Assembly: GCA_011524395.1 (NCBI GenBank)
Contig: WTKN01000026.1
Span: 1-39,563, forward strand
Length of the DNA: 39,563 nucleotides
Origin: Moorena sp. SS36440bin_2
Lineage (GTDB): Bacteria; Cyanobacteriota; Cyanobacteriia; Cyanobacteriales; Coleofasciculaceae
Reading direction: 5' to 3'
The notes beneath the pieces were generated by a model. The model saw only the letters and a program-made list of their open reading frames with translations, made no database searches and was not told where the DNA came from. Within the stretch, counting starts at the first letter, position 1, and the number at the start of each line of letters is the position of its first letter. Below, one piece after another: positions 1-9,189 of the stretch. A program made the translations under genes and the position numbers.

Positions 1-566
1 ATTACTTGATTTTCAGTCTATCAAGTTTTCGGATAATAGTGGGATAGGTTCATTACTATAGCTTTTTAAAAAAGTATTATCATTATCAAATATAAAGTGG
101 TGACAGTGGCGGGGTGCGGCATGTGGGTGATAAATTGATTGTCACTAATCAGCTAGTAAGCCTTCGTTCGCGTAGTTTCGGATATTCCCCATCGCCCTCT
201 AACAAATGGGGATCTCGGAGAGATACCCTTACAGGTTTTCTTCAAAGTATTTAATGCATAGTCTTAGTCATTTGTCAAAAAAAAGATGGGTTTGCCCTGG
301 GGGCTAAAGCCCTGCGTCTCCTTTTAACCAGGGACATGCAAAGCATCTATCCAGCCAGTCTTCTATAGATATGGTGTGATCGTTTGTTCAGGTTCAGCTG
401 CGAGTGAATGAAATTGTCTGTTGCCTTGTTTTAGACAACTGTCAAGGAATCTAAACATCACTATCTGGGCATACTGAGAGTTTCTTGCCCAATCAAATTC
501 TGAATATGCTACAAAGATGGTTACTTAAGCTAGGTAAACCTTAATCGAGAGGATAGTTTTAAACCC
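1..566. other. Intergenic region, no gene seen
   Basis: No convincing coding frame was found. The stretch holds a small palindrome GGGCTAAAGCCC at 301-312 and, at 166-175, the sequence GTTCGCGTAG, which is the reverse complement of part of a repeat core (CGCTACGCGAAC) found at 17800, 22420 and 37008. Otherwise it is ordinary AT-rich spacer. The promoter for the DUF4079-comEC pair presumably lies in its right half, but I cannot point to a specific box. Confidence 0.6.
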
Positions 567-1046
567 GTGGGAAATTTCAGTCAGCTCTTAGAACCAATCG
601 CTAACCAATTTAGGATTTTAGGGCTTCCTGAGCCAGTGGTGCATTGGGGACACCCATTGATGATGGGAATTGTAGTATTGGTTATGGGTAGCTTTGTGGG
701 AATAGCAGGATGGCGTGGCAGAGTAGTATCTGATCCTGAAATAGCACTACAGAGTCGCAGTAATCATCGAAAAATAGCACCCTGGATGTTCATTTTTATC
801 GCAGGTGGCTACACGGGTGGGGTTTTGTCTCTGGTAATGCAGTATCAGCCAATTCTGGAAAGCCCCCACTTTTGGACAGGATCAATCGTAGTGATTTTGC
901 TGGCTGCTAATGGGCTGATTGCCTTGACTGGCTTTGGCGGGAACAAAGCATTGGTGCGTAGCGTTCATGCCTACTTAGGAAGTACGGCACTTTGCCTGCT
1001 ATTGCTTCATGTCGTTTTGGGCTTAAAGCTAGGTTTATCGATCTGA
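567..1046 (+). CDS. DUF4079 family membrane protein
   Basis: A 159-residue integral membrane protein. Four hydrophobic segments are visible at about residues 28-50, 73-91, 102-125 and 133-157, with a charged stretch of Arg, Ser, Asn and His between the first two. The overall pattern fits the cyanobacterial and plastid DUF4079 family, a small four-helix membrane family of unproven function related in shape to cytochrome b561-type proteins. Histidines in the helices (HP near 29, VHAYLG near 133, LLHVV near 147) could be haem ligands, but that is inference. The start is GTG at 567. The stop TGA overlaps the ATG of the following comEC gene by one base, so the two are probably translationally coupled. 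Confidence 0.75.
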   Translation: MGNFSQLLEPIANQFRILGLPEPVVHWGHPLMMGIVVLVMGSFVGIAGWRGRVVSDPEIALQSRSNHRKIAPWMFIFIAGGYTGGVLSLVMQYQPILESPHFWTGSIVVILLAANGLIALTGFGGNKALVRSVHAYLGSTALCLLLLHVVLGLKLGLSI

Positions 1047-3406
1047 TGAAGCCTGCCAGTGGTACAGTAGTAAGTCTTGCTTATATTCTGGGCTTAGTTT
1101 CTACAGGGATTCTTAACTTACCGACTGGTGAGATTCCCTGGCAAGAGTACAGAGCTTTGGTGACAGGATTGGTTGTCACAGGGATAGTGGCTGCGATCGC
1201 ATTCCCTAGGTTCTGGCGCACAGGACCAAAACCAAGATTATGGGTAGCAGCAGGACTAATCTCTGCCTTGGCGGTGGTCTATTTTCAATTGCGGGTACCA
1301 CAACCAGAACTGAATGACATTAGCGAATATGTCCCCTCAACCAATAGCATTGCTCCAGAGCAACTGTTTAAAGTTGAAGGCAAAGTGGAGAGTATGCCTC
1401 GCCTGACCCGAACTCAGCGTACACAACTTTGGTTACAAACTACTCAGTTAACTGAAATTGAAAGTCGCGAAGATGGGGGAGCGGTCAGTCAAGGCGTGAC
1501 CGGCAAGTTGTATGTGACTGTGCCATTACTTCAAGGAACTGGTTTATACCCAGGTCAGATAATTAGCGTAACTGGGGTTTTATATAAACCCAAGCCAGTG
1601 ACTAATCCGGGAGCCTTTGATTTTGGAGCCTATCTTGCCCGTCAAGGGGCTTTTGCTGGTTTGAGTGGGCGTCAAATAAACTTTGATGAGGAAACTATTG
1701 ATAAACCCTGGGGATGGTGGAGACTGCGACAACGTATTATCCGTTCCCAGGTTCGCTTATTAGGCTCTCCCACAGGTCCGTTAGTCAGTTCAATGGTTTT
1801 GGGGCGTCGTGCTGTTGATTTGCCCTACGATATCCGCGATCAATTTATTCAGGCTGGGTTAGCCTATACCTTAGCAGCATCTGGATTCCATGTCTCTTTG
1901 CTGTTGGGTTTTGTCTTAGCCCTTACCAGGGGTTTAAACAAAGGAAAGCAGTTCAGTATTAGCTTGAGTGTACTTTTAACATACGTGGCATTAACTGGAC
2001 TGCAGCCATCGGTAATGCGGGCGGCTCTGATGGGGGTGGGTGCCCTAATTGCTTTAGTGACTGCACGGAAAGTGAAGCCTTTAGGGTCACTCTTGTTAGC
2101 AGCAACACTTTTACTCCTATTTAATCCTTTGTGGATCTGGGATTTGGGATTTCAGTTGAGCTTTCTGGCCACCCTTGGATTACTAATCACTGCACCAGAG
2201 ATTATCAAACGTTTGGATTGGTTGCCACCTGCGATCGCATCCCTAATTGCTGTGCCAATTGCAGCAGCAGTTTGGACTCTGCCCCTGCAACTGTATGTTT
2301 TTCAAGTTGTTGCCACCTACTCTATACCAGTTAGTGTTATTGCTACACCCCTAATTTCTATTATCACCTTGGGCGGAATTGTCAGCGCCTTGGCAGGACT
2401 AATTTGGCCAACAGCAGGAAGTAGCCTGGCTTGGTTACTGTATTATCCAACCCATGGACTGATGGGACTAGTGCAATTTTTCAATCAGTTGCCAAGCAGT
2501 TCTGTAGCGGTGGGCAAAATTTCCCTAGGGCAACTGTTATTTCTCTACGGGCTAATTGGTATAGCTTGCTTGATTAAATGGTTACATCCTCGTTGGTGGC
2601 TGATTAGTCTAGTTGCTGTCACTGTGGTGGTGTTGCCCCAATGGCAACAAGCGTCAAAATTGTTTCAAGTTACAGTGCTAGCTACAGGAAATAACCAAAT
2701 TTTAGTGATTCAAGACCAGGGACAAGTAACCTTGTTAAATAGTGGCAACCCTGATACAGTCAGGTTTACAGTGCTGCCTTTTCTGCAAAAGCAAGGTATC
2801 AATGATATTAATTGGGCAGTTGCTCTCGACAAGCAGCCCCAACTCAGAAGTGGTTGGGTTCAGGTTCTAGGTAGTTTACCGATCGAAACTTTCTACGATA
2901 ACACTGATTTACAACAACCATTGTCTCAGGCTCAAAATTGGAACAATATTGTTACCCGTAACTCTATCGCTAATGCAATAGCGTCTAGGGAGGGTAACTA
3001 CCAACCAATTCCACTGGGGGAAATACTCTCTGTTGGCTCTACTTCAATAGAATTAGTCAACACTGAACCACCAGTGTTACTGATGCGCATCATTGACCAA
3101 AATTGGTTACTCTTAGGAGATATCAAACCAGCCTTCCAAAAACAGTTAGCCAAAACCATCCGTTTCCCTGAGCTACAAGTACTTTGGTGGTCGGGAAAAA
3201 GTCTGAGGCCAGAATTTCTGGATGCCCTGCAACCGAAAATTGCGATCGCATCATCCAATGTCGTGGATTCCTACACGGCGAAGCTAATGCGCAATGCTAA
3301 AATGACCCTCTATTGGACAGGCCGTGATGGTGCTATCCAATGGACACCGGATGGTGGTTTTAAGACTACTGTTGAAGATATTGAGATAGACATTGATGTT
3401 CCTTAA
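1046..3406 (+). CDS. comEC: ComEC/Rec2-family DNA-uptake channel protein
   Basis: A 786-residue polytopic membrane protein of the ComEC/Rec2 family, which forms the inner-membrane channel for single-stranded DNA during natural transformation. I start it at ATG 1046, one base inside the upstream stop; the reading frame stays open further upstream to 992, but that would overlap the upstream gene. In order: two N-terminal hydrophobic helices and the DUF4131/OB-like soluble region (about 60-210), the Competence domain with many helices and the family motif ASGFHVS (about 230-520), then a C-terminal beta-lactamase-like region from about 550. The metal-binding HxHxDH motif expected in catalytic relatives is not visible there: the equivalent stretch reads NDINWAVALDKQPQ. 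This suggests a non-catalytic terminal domain. Confidence 0.9.
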   Translation: MKPASGTVVSLAYILGLVSTGILNLPTGEIPWQEYRALVTGLVVTGIVAAIAFPRFWRTGPKPRLWVAAGLISALAVVYFQLRVPQPELNDISEYVPSTNSIAPEQLFKVEGKVESMPRLTRTQRTQLWLQTTQLTEIESREDGGAVSQGVTGKLYVTVPLLQGTGLYPGQIISVTGVLYKPKPVTNPGAFDFGAYLARQGAFAGLSGRQINFDEETIDKPWGWWRLRQRIIRSQVRLLGSPTGPLVSSMVLGRRAVDLPYDIRDQFIQAGLAYTLAASGFHVSLLLGFVLALTRGLNKGKQFSISLSVLLTYVALTGLQPSVMRAALMGVGALIALVTARKVKPLGSLLLAATLLLLFNPLWIWDLGFQLSFLATLGLLITAPEIIKRLDWLPPAIASLIAVPIAAAVWTLPLQLYVFQVVATYSIPVSVIATPLISIITLGGIVSALAGLIWPTAGSSLAWLLYYPTHGLMGLVQFFNQLPSSSVAVGKISLGQLLFLYGLIGIACLIKWLHPRWWLISLVAVTVVVLPQWQQASKLFQVTVLATGNNQILVIQDQGQVTLLNSGNPDTVRFTVLPFLQKQGINDINWAVALDKQPQLRSGWVQVLGSLPIETFYDNTDLQQPLSQAQNWNNIVTRNSIANAIASREGNYQPIPLGEILSVGSTSIELVNTEPPVLLMRIIDQNWLLLGDIKPAFQKQLAKTIRFPELQVLWWSGKSLRPEFLDALQPKIAIASSNVVDSYTAKLMRNAKMTLYWTGRDGAIQWTPDGGFKTTVEDIEIDIDVP

Positions 3407-3525
3407 TAGTGATTCCATCATTGACCACCCAGCAATGCCTGAGTTTTCAACAGCAGACTTGACAAATTCCAGGATTTTGTGTTCAAATTTCAGATGAAGT
3501 CTGGGGTGCGGTTTGACTAGATCAT

Positions 3526-3612
3526 GGAGGGGTGTCCGAGTGGTTTAAGGTGGCAGACTCGAAATCTGTTATGGTGTCAAAGCCATCGGGGGTTCGAATC
3601 CCCCCCTCTCCG
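3526..3612 (+). tRNA. trnS-CGA: tRNA-Ser (anticodon CGA)
   Basis: The 87-nt sequence folds as a class II tRNA. The acceptor stem is GGAGGGG (3526-3532) with CCTCTCC (3605-3611), including one G-T pair. The anticodon loop is CTCGAAA with anticodon CGA at 3560-3562, reading UCG. A long variable arm follows, and the T arm is GGGGG-TTCGAAT-CCCCC (3588-3604). The discriminator is G at 3612, as is usual for serine tRNAs. The CCA end is not encoded (TAC follows), so it must be added by nucleotidyltransferase. Confidence 0.97.
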
Positions 3613-3800
3613 TACAAGGATTTAACTCAATTTTTGGTCAATCTTACTCATTAATGTGCTAGATACTGGTAGTAGGTAAGATCAGGTAACTTTCATCCCA
3701 GACAAGAAGTTGGGAAGATCGAAGAAGTTGGGGATATAGGCTTAGAATTAAATTATATTCATATATTGATTCATTTTTATCAGCTCGGGATTTAAGCCAA

Positions 3801-4190
3801 GTGACTTCTGCTGATTATTCTCCAAAATCGACATCAACTGTTGAACTCTCCCCAAGCTATACACTGCCTATAGTGTTGATTATTGCTGCAGTGACAATAG
3901 TGCTCATACAACCCTGGGTGAGTTTAGCGATGGCGTTGTTCGGCTTCTTTTTATTGTTTCAGGCCGTAACCATACGCCTGCAATTTACTGAAACCGCCTT
4001 GGATATTTATCGCTCCGAAACCCTGATCCGGCGTTTTCCTTATCAGGAATGGCAAAATTGGGAAATCTTCTGGACATCAGTACCGATTTTGTTTTATTTT
4101 TCAGAAGTCAAAAGCATTCACTTTCTACCAATTCTATTTGATCCAAAGCTGCTACGAACTTGCCTAGAAGAACGCATACCTAAAGGATAA
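3801..4190 (+). CDS. DUF3119 family membrane protein
   Basis: A 129-residue protein that begins at GTG 3801. It has a long hydrophobic hairpin at about residues 20-58, then a soluble tail rich in aromatic residues with the stretch EWQNWEIFW, which fits the cyanobacterial and plastid DUF3119 family. The tail resembles a small PH-like domain, but the function is unknown. It is followed 69 bp downstream by the DUF3086 gene and then plsY. I recall this neighbourhood as recurrent in cyanobacteria and it may hint at a membrane or lipid-related role. The start is somewhat uncertain because no strong ribosome-binding site is visible. Confidence 0.75.
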   Translation: MTSADYSPKSTSTVELSPSYTLPIVLIIAAVTIVLIQPWVSLAMALFGFFLLFQAVTIRLQFTETALDIYRSETLIRRFPYQEWQNWEIFWTSVPILFYFSEVKSIHFLPILFDPKLLRTCLEERIPKG

Positions 4191-4259
4191 CTGACATACC
4201 TCAAATTATAGAGTAGAGGTTACGTAGTTAGTGAATAAGTTATTAATAAACCAGTTTAA

Positions 4260-5498
4260 ATGAATTCCGAAGACCCACAAAACCCAGAACAAGAGCAAGA
4301 TAATAACCAAGCAAAGGGATTAGATAATTCACAGGAGTCAAATTTCCCAGATCAAGATAGGGCTACTCCCAGGGATAACTCTCAAGCTCCCGACCTTCCT
4401 CCCATTTCTCTGACCCTATCAGACCATGACAAAGCTAAACCAACACAGTCGAGTGAGCCGAATCGGGATGATAAAGTTAGTGAAATTCAACTAGGGGAGT
4501 CTTCAGAACAAGCAAAAAAAATGGTTAGCTTAGCTCAAACTGTGGCTGAACTTGAGCAAAAAGAACAGGAGTTGAGACACAGAATTGCCACTCTGCAAAA
4601 CCATGAACAGTCACTGGTTTCAAAGGAATTGGGAACTACCCAAGCAGTTGTGGAGCGGATGATACTTGAAGGTCTGACCGAACTGGAGCAACGCAAGCAA
4701 AAGTTGCAAATTTCTATTGAGCAACTAGAACGCCGCCGGGAACGCATTCGTGAAGAAATGCGCACCAGTTTTGCGGGTGTATCTCAAGAGCTAGCGATTC
4801 GGGTTCAAGGCTTTAAAGATTATTTGGTTGGCTCCTTACAAGACCTAGCTGCTGCTGCAGAACAACTGGAACTCTCCCAGCCGCCAAGGGAAGTACCACG
4901 CTCAGAATTAGAAAAAACCCCACCACCCCCGACCAGAGGCAACCCACAATTTTCCGAACAAGCATTTAAAGACGAAGTCCGACAGATTCGTCAGCTGTTG
5001 GATCAATATCGCAAAATGCCAGATTATTATGGTCCTCCCTGGCAACTGCGTCGTACCTTCGAGCCAATTCACGCTGAAAAAGTTTCTCAGTGGTTTTTTT
5101 CCCAAGGTGGTCGTGGTGCGTTGCAAACTATGGGCAGCCGCTTACAAAATGTTTTAATTGCCTCAGCGGTTATATCCGTGTTGCGGACACTGTATGACAA
5201 TCGCCTAAGTACTCTTGTGCTGGCCAACACCCCAGAACGACTGGGAGAATGGCGTAGAGGATTACAGGACTGTCTGGGAATCTCCCGCAGTGATTTTGGT
5301 CCAGAACGGGGAGTTGTTCTATTTGAAGATCCAATAGCCCTGGTTCAAAAAGCGGAACGACTGATCAAGCGGGATCAGTTAGCCTTAATCATTGTTGACG
5401 AAACTGAAGATAAGATCAGTTTGTCATTATTGCAATTCCCCCTATGGTTGGCGTTTGCACCTGATCCTCGGCAGATGTATACTTACGACGATTATTGA
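4260..5498 (+). CDS. DUF3086 family protein with N-terminal coiled coil
   Basis: A 412-residue soluble protein. Residues 1-85 are low-complexity and polar (Asn, Gln, Asp, Ser, Pro), probably disordered. Residues about 85-170 are a strong coiled coil rich in Glu, Gln and Leu (for example EQKEQELRHR and LEQRKQKLQ). After a proline-rich linker (TPPPPTRGNP), a conserved globular C-terminal domain spans about 235-412 and ends in YTYDDY. The layout fits the cyanobacterial DUF3086 family, whose function is unknown. ATG 4260 is the first in-frame start. The gene lies between the DUF3119 gene and plsY on the same strand, so a shared transcript is plausible. Confidence 0.8.
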   Translation: MNSEDPQNPEQEQDNNQAKGLDNSQESNFPDQDRATPRDNSQAPDLPPISLTLSDHDKAKPTQSSEPNRDDKVSEIQLGESSEQAKKMVSLAQTVAELEQKEQELRHRIATLQNHEQSLVSKELGTTQAVVERMILEGLTELEQRKQKLQISIEQLERRRERIREEMRTSFAGVSQELAIRVQGFKDYLVGSLQDLAAAAEQLELSQPPREVPRSELEKTPPPPTRGNPQFSEQAFKDEVRQIRQLLDQYRKMPDYYGPPWQLRRTFEPIHAEKVSQWFFSQGGRGALQTMGSRLQNVLIASAVISVLRTLYDNRLSTLVLANTPERLGEWRRGLQDCLGISRSDFGPERGVVLFEDPIALVQKAERLIKRDQLALIIVDETEDKISLSLLQFPLWLAFAPDPRQMYTYDDY

Positions 5499-5707
5499 AT
5501 TACTTGGTTGACTGGGTTTAATTTCAAAACAGGCGCAAAACTGCTGCCACTCGGGAGGTTCAGCGAACTGAAAAATCGATGTAGTTGGTCCGATGGCGGT
5601 TTCCACCACTTGCGCTTTACATCAAAACAGTTAGCAATGTTACAGCCGAGCTACCCGTCGCGGTGGTGATCGGGTAATTCTTGCGGGATCTTGTCACAAT
5701 TTTCAAC

Positions 5708-6388
5708 ATGACACCAATGGTACTTAACTTAACTTGGAGTGGGCTACTAGTAATCTCAGCCTATTTATTAGGTTCCCTGCCTACTGGTTACCTAGCAGGA
5801 CGCTGGCTTAAAGATATTGATATTCGCGAGCATGGCTCTGGATCAACCGGTGCCACCAATATATTGAGAACTGTGGGCAAAGGACCAGCAGTGGTGGTAT
5901 TGCTGATTGATGCTTTGAAAGGAGTAGCTGCTATTAGTCTAGTCAATGGCTTTTATACCCTGACAGACGTTTCCCTACTGCCTGAAACCTGGCAACCCTG
6001 GTTAGTGGCATTGGCTGCGTTTGCTGCTATCTTTGGTCATAGTAAATCCATTTGGCTAAACTTCACCGGAGGGAAATCCGTTGCGACCAGTATAGGTGTT
6101 ATCTTCACCATGTCTTGGCCTGTAGGGTTAGGAACCCTAGGTGTATTTGCAGTAGTCTTGGCAATTTCTCGTATTGTCTCTCTCAGTTCCATTGCTGGTG
6201 CGATCGCTGTTTCCCTACTGATGTACCTTACTAAAGCTCCTCTTGCCTATGAGTTATTTGGTATTGCTGCTGGCATATATGTCATCATCCGTCACCGCAG
6301 TAACATCCAGCGTCTACTTACAGGTACCGAACCCCAAATCGGGAAACCCCTTTCTCCAGCAGTATCCTTAGAGACTGGAACAGACTAG
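5708..6388 (+). CDS. plsY: Glycerol-3-phosphate acyltransferase PlsY
   Basis: Membrane acyltransferase that transfers the acyl group from acyl-phosphate to glycerol 3-phosphate, the first step of phosphatidic acid synthesis. About 226 residues with several membrane helices. Family motifs are clear: GSLPTGYLAGR followed by HGSGSTGATNILR (motif 1), FTGGKSVATSIG (motif 2) and HRSNIQRLL near the C-terminus (motif 3). The frame is open back to TTG 5681, but ATG 5708 (MTPMVLN) or ATG 5717 (MVLNLTW) is more likely, since family members usually begin just before the first helix. The gene closes the DUF3119-DUF3086-plsY group after a 182-209 bp gap. Confidence 0.93.
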   Translation: MTPMVLNLTWSGLLVISAYLLGSLPTGYLAGRWLKDIDIREHGSGSTGATNILRTVGKGPAVVVLLIDALKGVAAISLVNGFYTLTDVSLLPETWQPWLVALAAFAAIFGHSKSIWLNFTGGKSVATSIGVIFTMSWPVGLGTLGVFAVVLAISRIVSLSSIAGAIAVSLLMYLTKAPLAYELFGIAAGIYVIIRHRSNIQRLLTGTEPQIGKPLSPAVSLETGTD

Positions 6389-6700
6389 AACTGTTAAACA
6401 CAAATTCCTGGTCATGGATTGCTTGAGTACAAATTTAATTAAGGAGCGGACTTAGGCAGCGGTGCAACACCGCGCTTTTTGCGACGCGGTGCGAGCCCGG
6501 TCGGGTTTCCCGACAACCGTGAACGGGCACCAAGAGATATCGTTGTATGCTAGGTGTTGAATTGAGACAAAAATTCTGGTACTAGATTCCAGCAATTCTC
6601 ATTTTTAAACATTAGATTTGGAACGGGATTAGCCCAAAGTAGTAGCGGTAATCGCAATCGTTTACTTTGGTGATAGGAGATACATGAGGGCAAACTTCAC
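6389..6700. other. Intergenic region with a GC-rich palindromic repeat
   Basis: No coding sequence. Between about 6453 and 6530 there is a GC-rich island, unlike its AT-rich surroundings, containing nested inverted repeats, the clearest being GTCGGG-TTT-CCCGAC at 6500-6514. The sequence GCGGTG...GACGCGGTGCG resembles other GC-rich palindromic segments in this window, so it is probably a copy of a dispersed repeat. The remainder is presumably the folB upstream region. Confidence 0.55.
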
Positions 6701-7072
6701 ATGATAATGGACTGTATTAAACTGAGCAATATTCGCTGCTACGGCTACATTGGCTACCTACCCGAAGAACAGACCCTAGGACAGTGGTTTGAAGTAGACC
6801 TGACTATGTGGCTAGATCTAAACCCTGCGGGAGAAAGTGATGACCTTAGGGATACCATGGATTATCGGCAAACTATTGATACTGTCAAGGATTTGGTTAA
6901 AACCTCAAAATGTGCCCTGATCGAAAAATTGGCAGTTAAAATCGCTAATGCGATTCTAGAATTCGATCAGGTGGAGCAAGTCCAGGTGCAGTTAAGCAAA
7001 CCTGGTGCACCCATTCCGGATTTTGGAGGTAATATCACCCTGGAAGTGACTAGAACCCGTCACAATAGATAG
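6701..7072 (+). CDS. folB: Dihydroneopterin aldolase FolB
   Basis: A 123-residue enzyme of folate synthesis that splits 7,8-dihydroneopterin into 6-hydroxymethyl-dihydropterin and glycolaldehyde; the family is cytosolic and usually octameric. Family marks are the N-terminal strand with the GYLPEEQTLGQWFEVDL stretch containing the pterin-binding-site Glu region, the ALIEKLAVKIA helix, and the C-terminal LSKPGAPIPDFGG stretch with the conserved catalytic-region Lys. Length is normal for the family. Two ATGs lie at 6701 and 6707; I use the first. A patatin-like gene follows after 37 bp on the same strand, probably cotranscribed although not functionally related. Confidence 0.93.
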   Translation: MIMDCIKLSNIRCYGYIGYLPEEQTLGQWFEVDLTMWLDLNPAGESDDLRDTMDYRQTIDTVKDLVKTSKCALIEKLAVKIANAILEFDQVEQVQVQLSKPGAPIPDFGGNITLEVTRTRHNR

Positions 7073-7109
7073 GAGGAATAATTCAACATCGTGGGTTTTT
7101 AGGGGGATC

Positions 7110-8075
7110 ATGACTTTTCGTATACTCAGCTTAGATGGCGGTGGTATTCGGGGCGTTATCGCAGCAGTAATCTTGGCGGAATTAGAGAAAGATATTAACC
7201 AGCCCCTCAACAAGTATTTTGATTTAATTGCAGGTACTTCCACTGGTTCAATCTTGGCTGCCGGAATTGCCACTGGCATTCCCAGTCGGGAGATGATTAG
7301 ACTTTATGAACAGAAAGGGGAAAGGATTTTCCGCTACACCAGCCGTTTTTCACTAAAGCGGCTGAAGGTTATCCTTAAGTATGGTCTTTCTGCTCCTAAA
7401 CACTCCAATCAGGGGTTAATTGAGGTGATGAAAGAACAGTTTGGAACGACCAAGCTGTCGGATGTCTACGATTCACCTCGGCTGTTGATCACAGCCTACG
7501 ACACCATTAGTCGCATGCCGATTATCTTTAAAAGCTGGCGTGAAGACAAAGATTATTTTCATGTTCCCTTGTGGGAAGCCTGTGTCTGTTCCGCATCTGC
7601 CCCCACCTATTTTCCAGCCCATCAGCTCAAGACTCAAAGCAAGACTTACTCGGCAATTGATGGTGGGGTTGGGGCGAATAATCCCTCAAGCTGTGCATTA
7701 GCTGAAGCGATCCGCTTAAATCATTCCCTTGAGGAAATTTCTATCATCTCCATTGGCACAGGAGCATCCAACCGCCCCATTCCTTGGGAAAAAGCTAAAG
7801 GCTGGGGATTGGGACAATGGGGATGGCAAGGACGATTGATTGAAGTGCTATTTGATGCTCCTTCTGACATTCACCGGTATATTACCAAAGAGTTGATGAG
7901 TAGCTTAGAATCCGAGGATGGAACAGTTTCTCGTTACCTGCGTCTACAACCGGAAATCACTAGTGACGCAATGGATGATGCGACTCGGAGCAATATTGCC
8001 AAGTTAAAGCGTGTTGCCAAGAATTACGCCTGGCAAAACCAAGGTTCGTTCCAGAACTTCCTGGAAATAAATTGA
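7110..8075 (+). CDS. Patatin-like phospholipase
   Basis: A 321-residue lipid acyl hydrolase of the patatin family. The three expected elements are present: the oxyanion loop DGGGIRG (about residues 9-15), the nucleophile elbow GTSTGS with Ser44, and the catalytic Asp184 in DGGVGANNP. It is predicted to hydrolyse phospholipid or galactolipid acyl chains using a Ser-Asp dyad. No signal peptide or membrane helix is evident. It lies 37 bp after folB. Bacterial patatins also act as effectors of cyclic-oligonucleotide defence systems, but no nucleotidyltransferase or sensor gene lies beside it, so a housekeeping or storage-lipid role is more likely. Confidence 0.9.
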   Translation: MTFRILSLDGGGIRGVIAAVILAELEKDINQPLNKYFDLIAGTSTGSILAAGIATGIPSREMIRLYEQKGERIFRYTSRFSLKRLKVILKYGLSAPKHSNQGLIEVMKEQFGTTKLSDVYDSPRLLITAYDTISRMPIIFKSWREDKDYFHVPLWEACVCSASAPTYFPAHQLKTQSKTYSAIDGGVGANNPSSCALAEAIRLNHSLEEISIISIGTGASNRPIPWEKAKGWGLGQWGWQGRLIEVLFDAPSDIHRYITKELMSSLESEDGTVSRYLRLQPEITSDAMDDATRSNIAKLKRVAKNYAWQNQGSFQNFLEIN

Positions 8076-8309
8076 TGAACCTGTGAACTGCTGTTCGTCG
8101 GTTTAATACTGATAATTCAGGGAAATTGGTTACTTGTTAGTGGTTAATTAAACACTAACATTTATGGAATAAATGCCGATTAGACGTGATTAACCCAACT
8201 TGCTCTGATATCCTGTACAGTAGCATCAGTATTTTACTTCAGCAATCGGTAATTACGCGCTTTGGTGGTCAATTGGGTACCGAATTCAGAAATACTATAA
8301 AATTGGGCA

Positions 8310-9131
8310 ATGACCATAAAAGCACGTAAAAAATTTGCTCAACATTGGCTGCGTAGCGAGGAGGCACTGAACCAAATCGTGACAGCTGCTAATTTACAAA
8401 AAAGCGATCGCATTCTAGAAATTGGTCCGGGTACTGGCATTCTTACCCAGCGGTTACTGCCTTTTGTTCAGTCTGTAGTGGCGGTAGAAATTGACCGAGA
8501 CTTGTGCCGATTATTAGTTAAAAAACTCGGTAATATAGATAATTTTTTATTGCTGCAAGGGGACTTTCTATCCCTGGATTTAGATACCTTATTAGCTAAA
8601 TTTTCTAATTTCCAAAAACCTAATAAAGTAGTTGCCAATATCCCATATAATATTACCGGTCCGATTCTGGAAAAGTTGCTAGGTACCATTACTCAGCCAG
8701 CTGTGCCAGGGTTTGATTTAATCGTGCTGCTGGTGCAAAAAGAAGTAGCTCAGCGGTTATATGCAAAACCCAGTTGTAGACAATTTGGGGCATTATCAGT
8801 GCGGGTGCAGTATCTCGCTGAATGTGAATTTATTTGCGATGTACCTAGGTCGGCCTTCTATCCTCGACCTAAGGTAGATTCAGCTGTGGTCCGGTTACAT
8901 CCTAGCCTAGCCGAACCACCAGCTTCTGACCCCAGATGCTTGGAGACACTATTGAAACTGGGCTTTGGCAGCAAACGTAAAATGTTGCGCAATAATTTAA
9001 AATCTGTAATTGAACGCGATCGCATCACCCAATTGCTGGAACAATTAGAAATAAGCCCTCAAGGCCGAGCGGAAGACCTTAGTGTTGCTCAATGGATAGC
9101 CCTAGCTAATCACCTAGTTAAATCCCTGTAA
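8310..9131 (+). CDS. rsmA: 16S rRNA dimethyladenosine transferase RsmA (KsgA)
   Basis: A 273-residue S-adenosylmethionine methyltransferase that dimethylates two adjacent adenosines near the 3' end of 16S rRNA during 30S assembly. Motif I LEIGPGTGILTQ (about residues 36-47), the acidic VAVEID (57-62) and the catalytic NIPYNI motif (110-115) are intact, as is the C-terminal helical domain (GFGSKRKMLRNNL). Length is normal. In many cyanobacteria the next gene is ispE; here an iscB gene with its RNA is interposed. The stop codon lies in the left arm of a 9-bp inverted repeat (9128-9136 with 9149-9157). Confidence 0.96.
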   Translation: MTIKARKKFAQHWLRSEEALNQIVTAANLQKSDRILEIGPGTGILTQRLLPFVQSVVAVEIDRDLCRLLVKKLGNIDNFLLLQGDFLSLDLDTLLAKFSNFQKPNKVVANIPYNITGPILEKLLGTITQPAVPGFDLIVLLVQKEVAQRLYAKPSCRQFGALSVRVQYLAECEFICDVPRSAFYPRPKVDSAVVRLHPSLAEPPASDPRCLETLLKLGFGSKRKMLRNNLKSVIERDRITQLLEQLEISPQGRAEDLSVAQWIALANHLVKSL

Positions 9132-9157
9132 TTTTCTGGTAGTTTCCCGAAAATTAC
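9128..9157 (+). other. Inverted repeat overlapping the rsmA stop
   Basis: GTAATTTTC (9128-9136) and GAAAATTAC (9149-9157) are perfectly complementary with a 12-nt loop. There is no T-run after it, so it is a poor intrinsic terminator. It could instead be the left terminal hairpin of the inserted IscB element, or simply an rsmA 3' stem. Confidence 0.4.
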
Positions 9158-9189
9158 TAGCTAGGTTGCAGACTCAGGATTAACTTCCT

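Noticed and set aside
7110-8075. Patatin as the effector of a CBASS defence system
   Set aside because: No CD-NTase, HORMA or other CBASS partner flanks it; neighbours are folB and rsmA.
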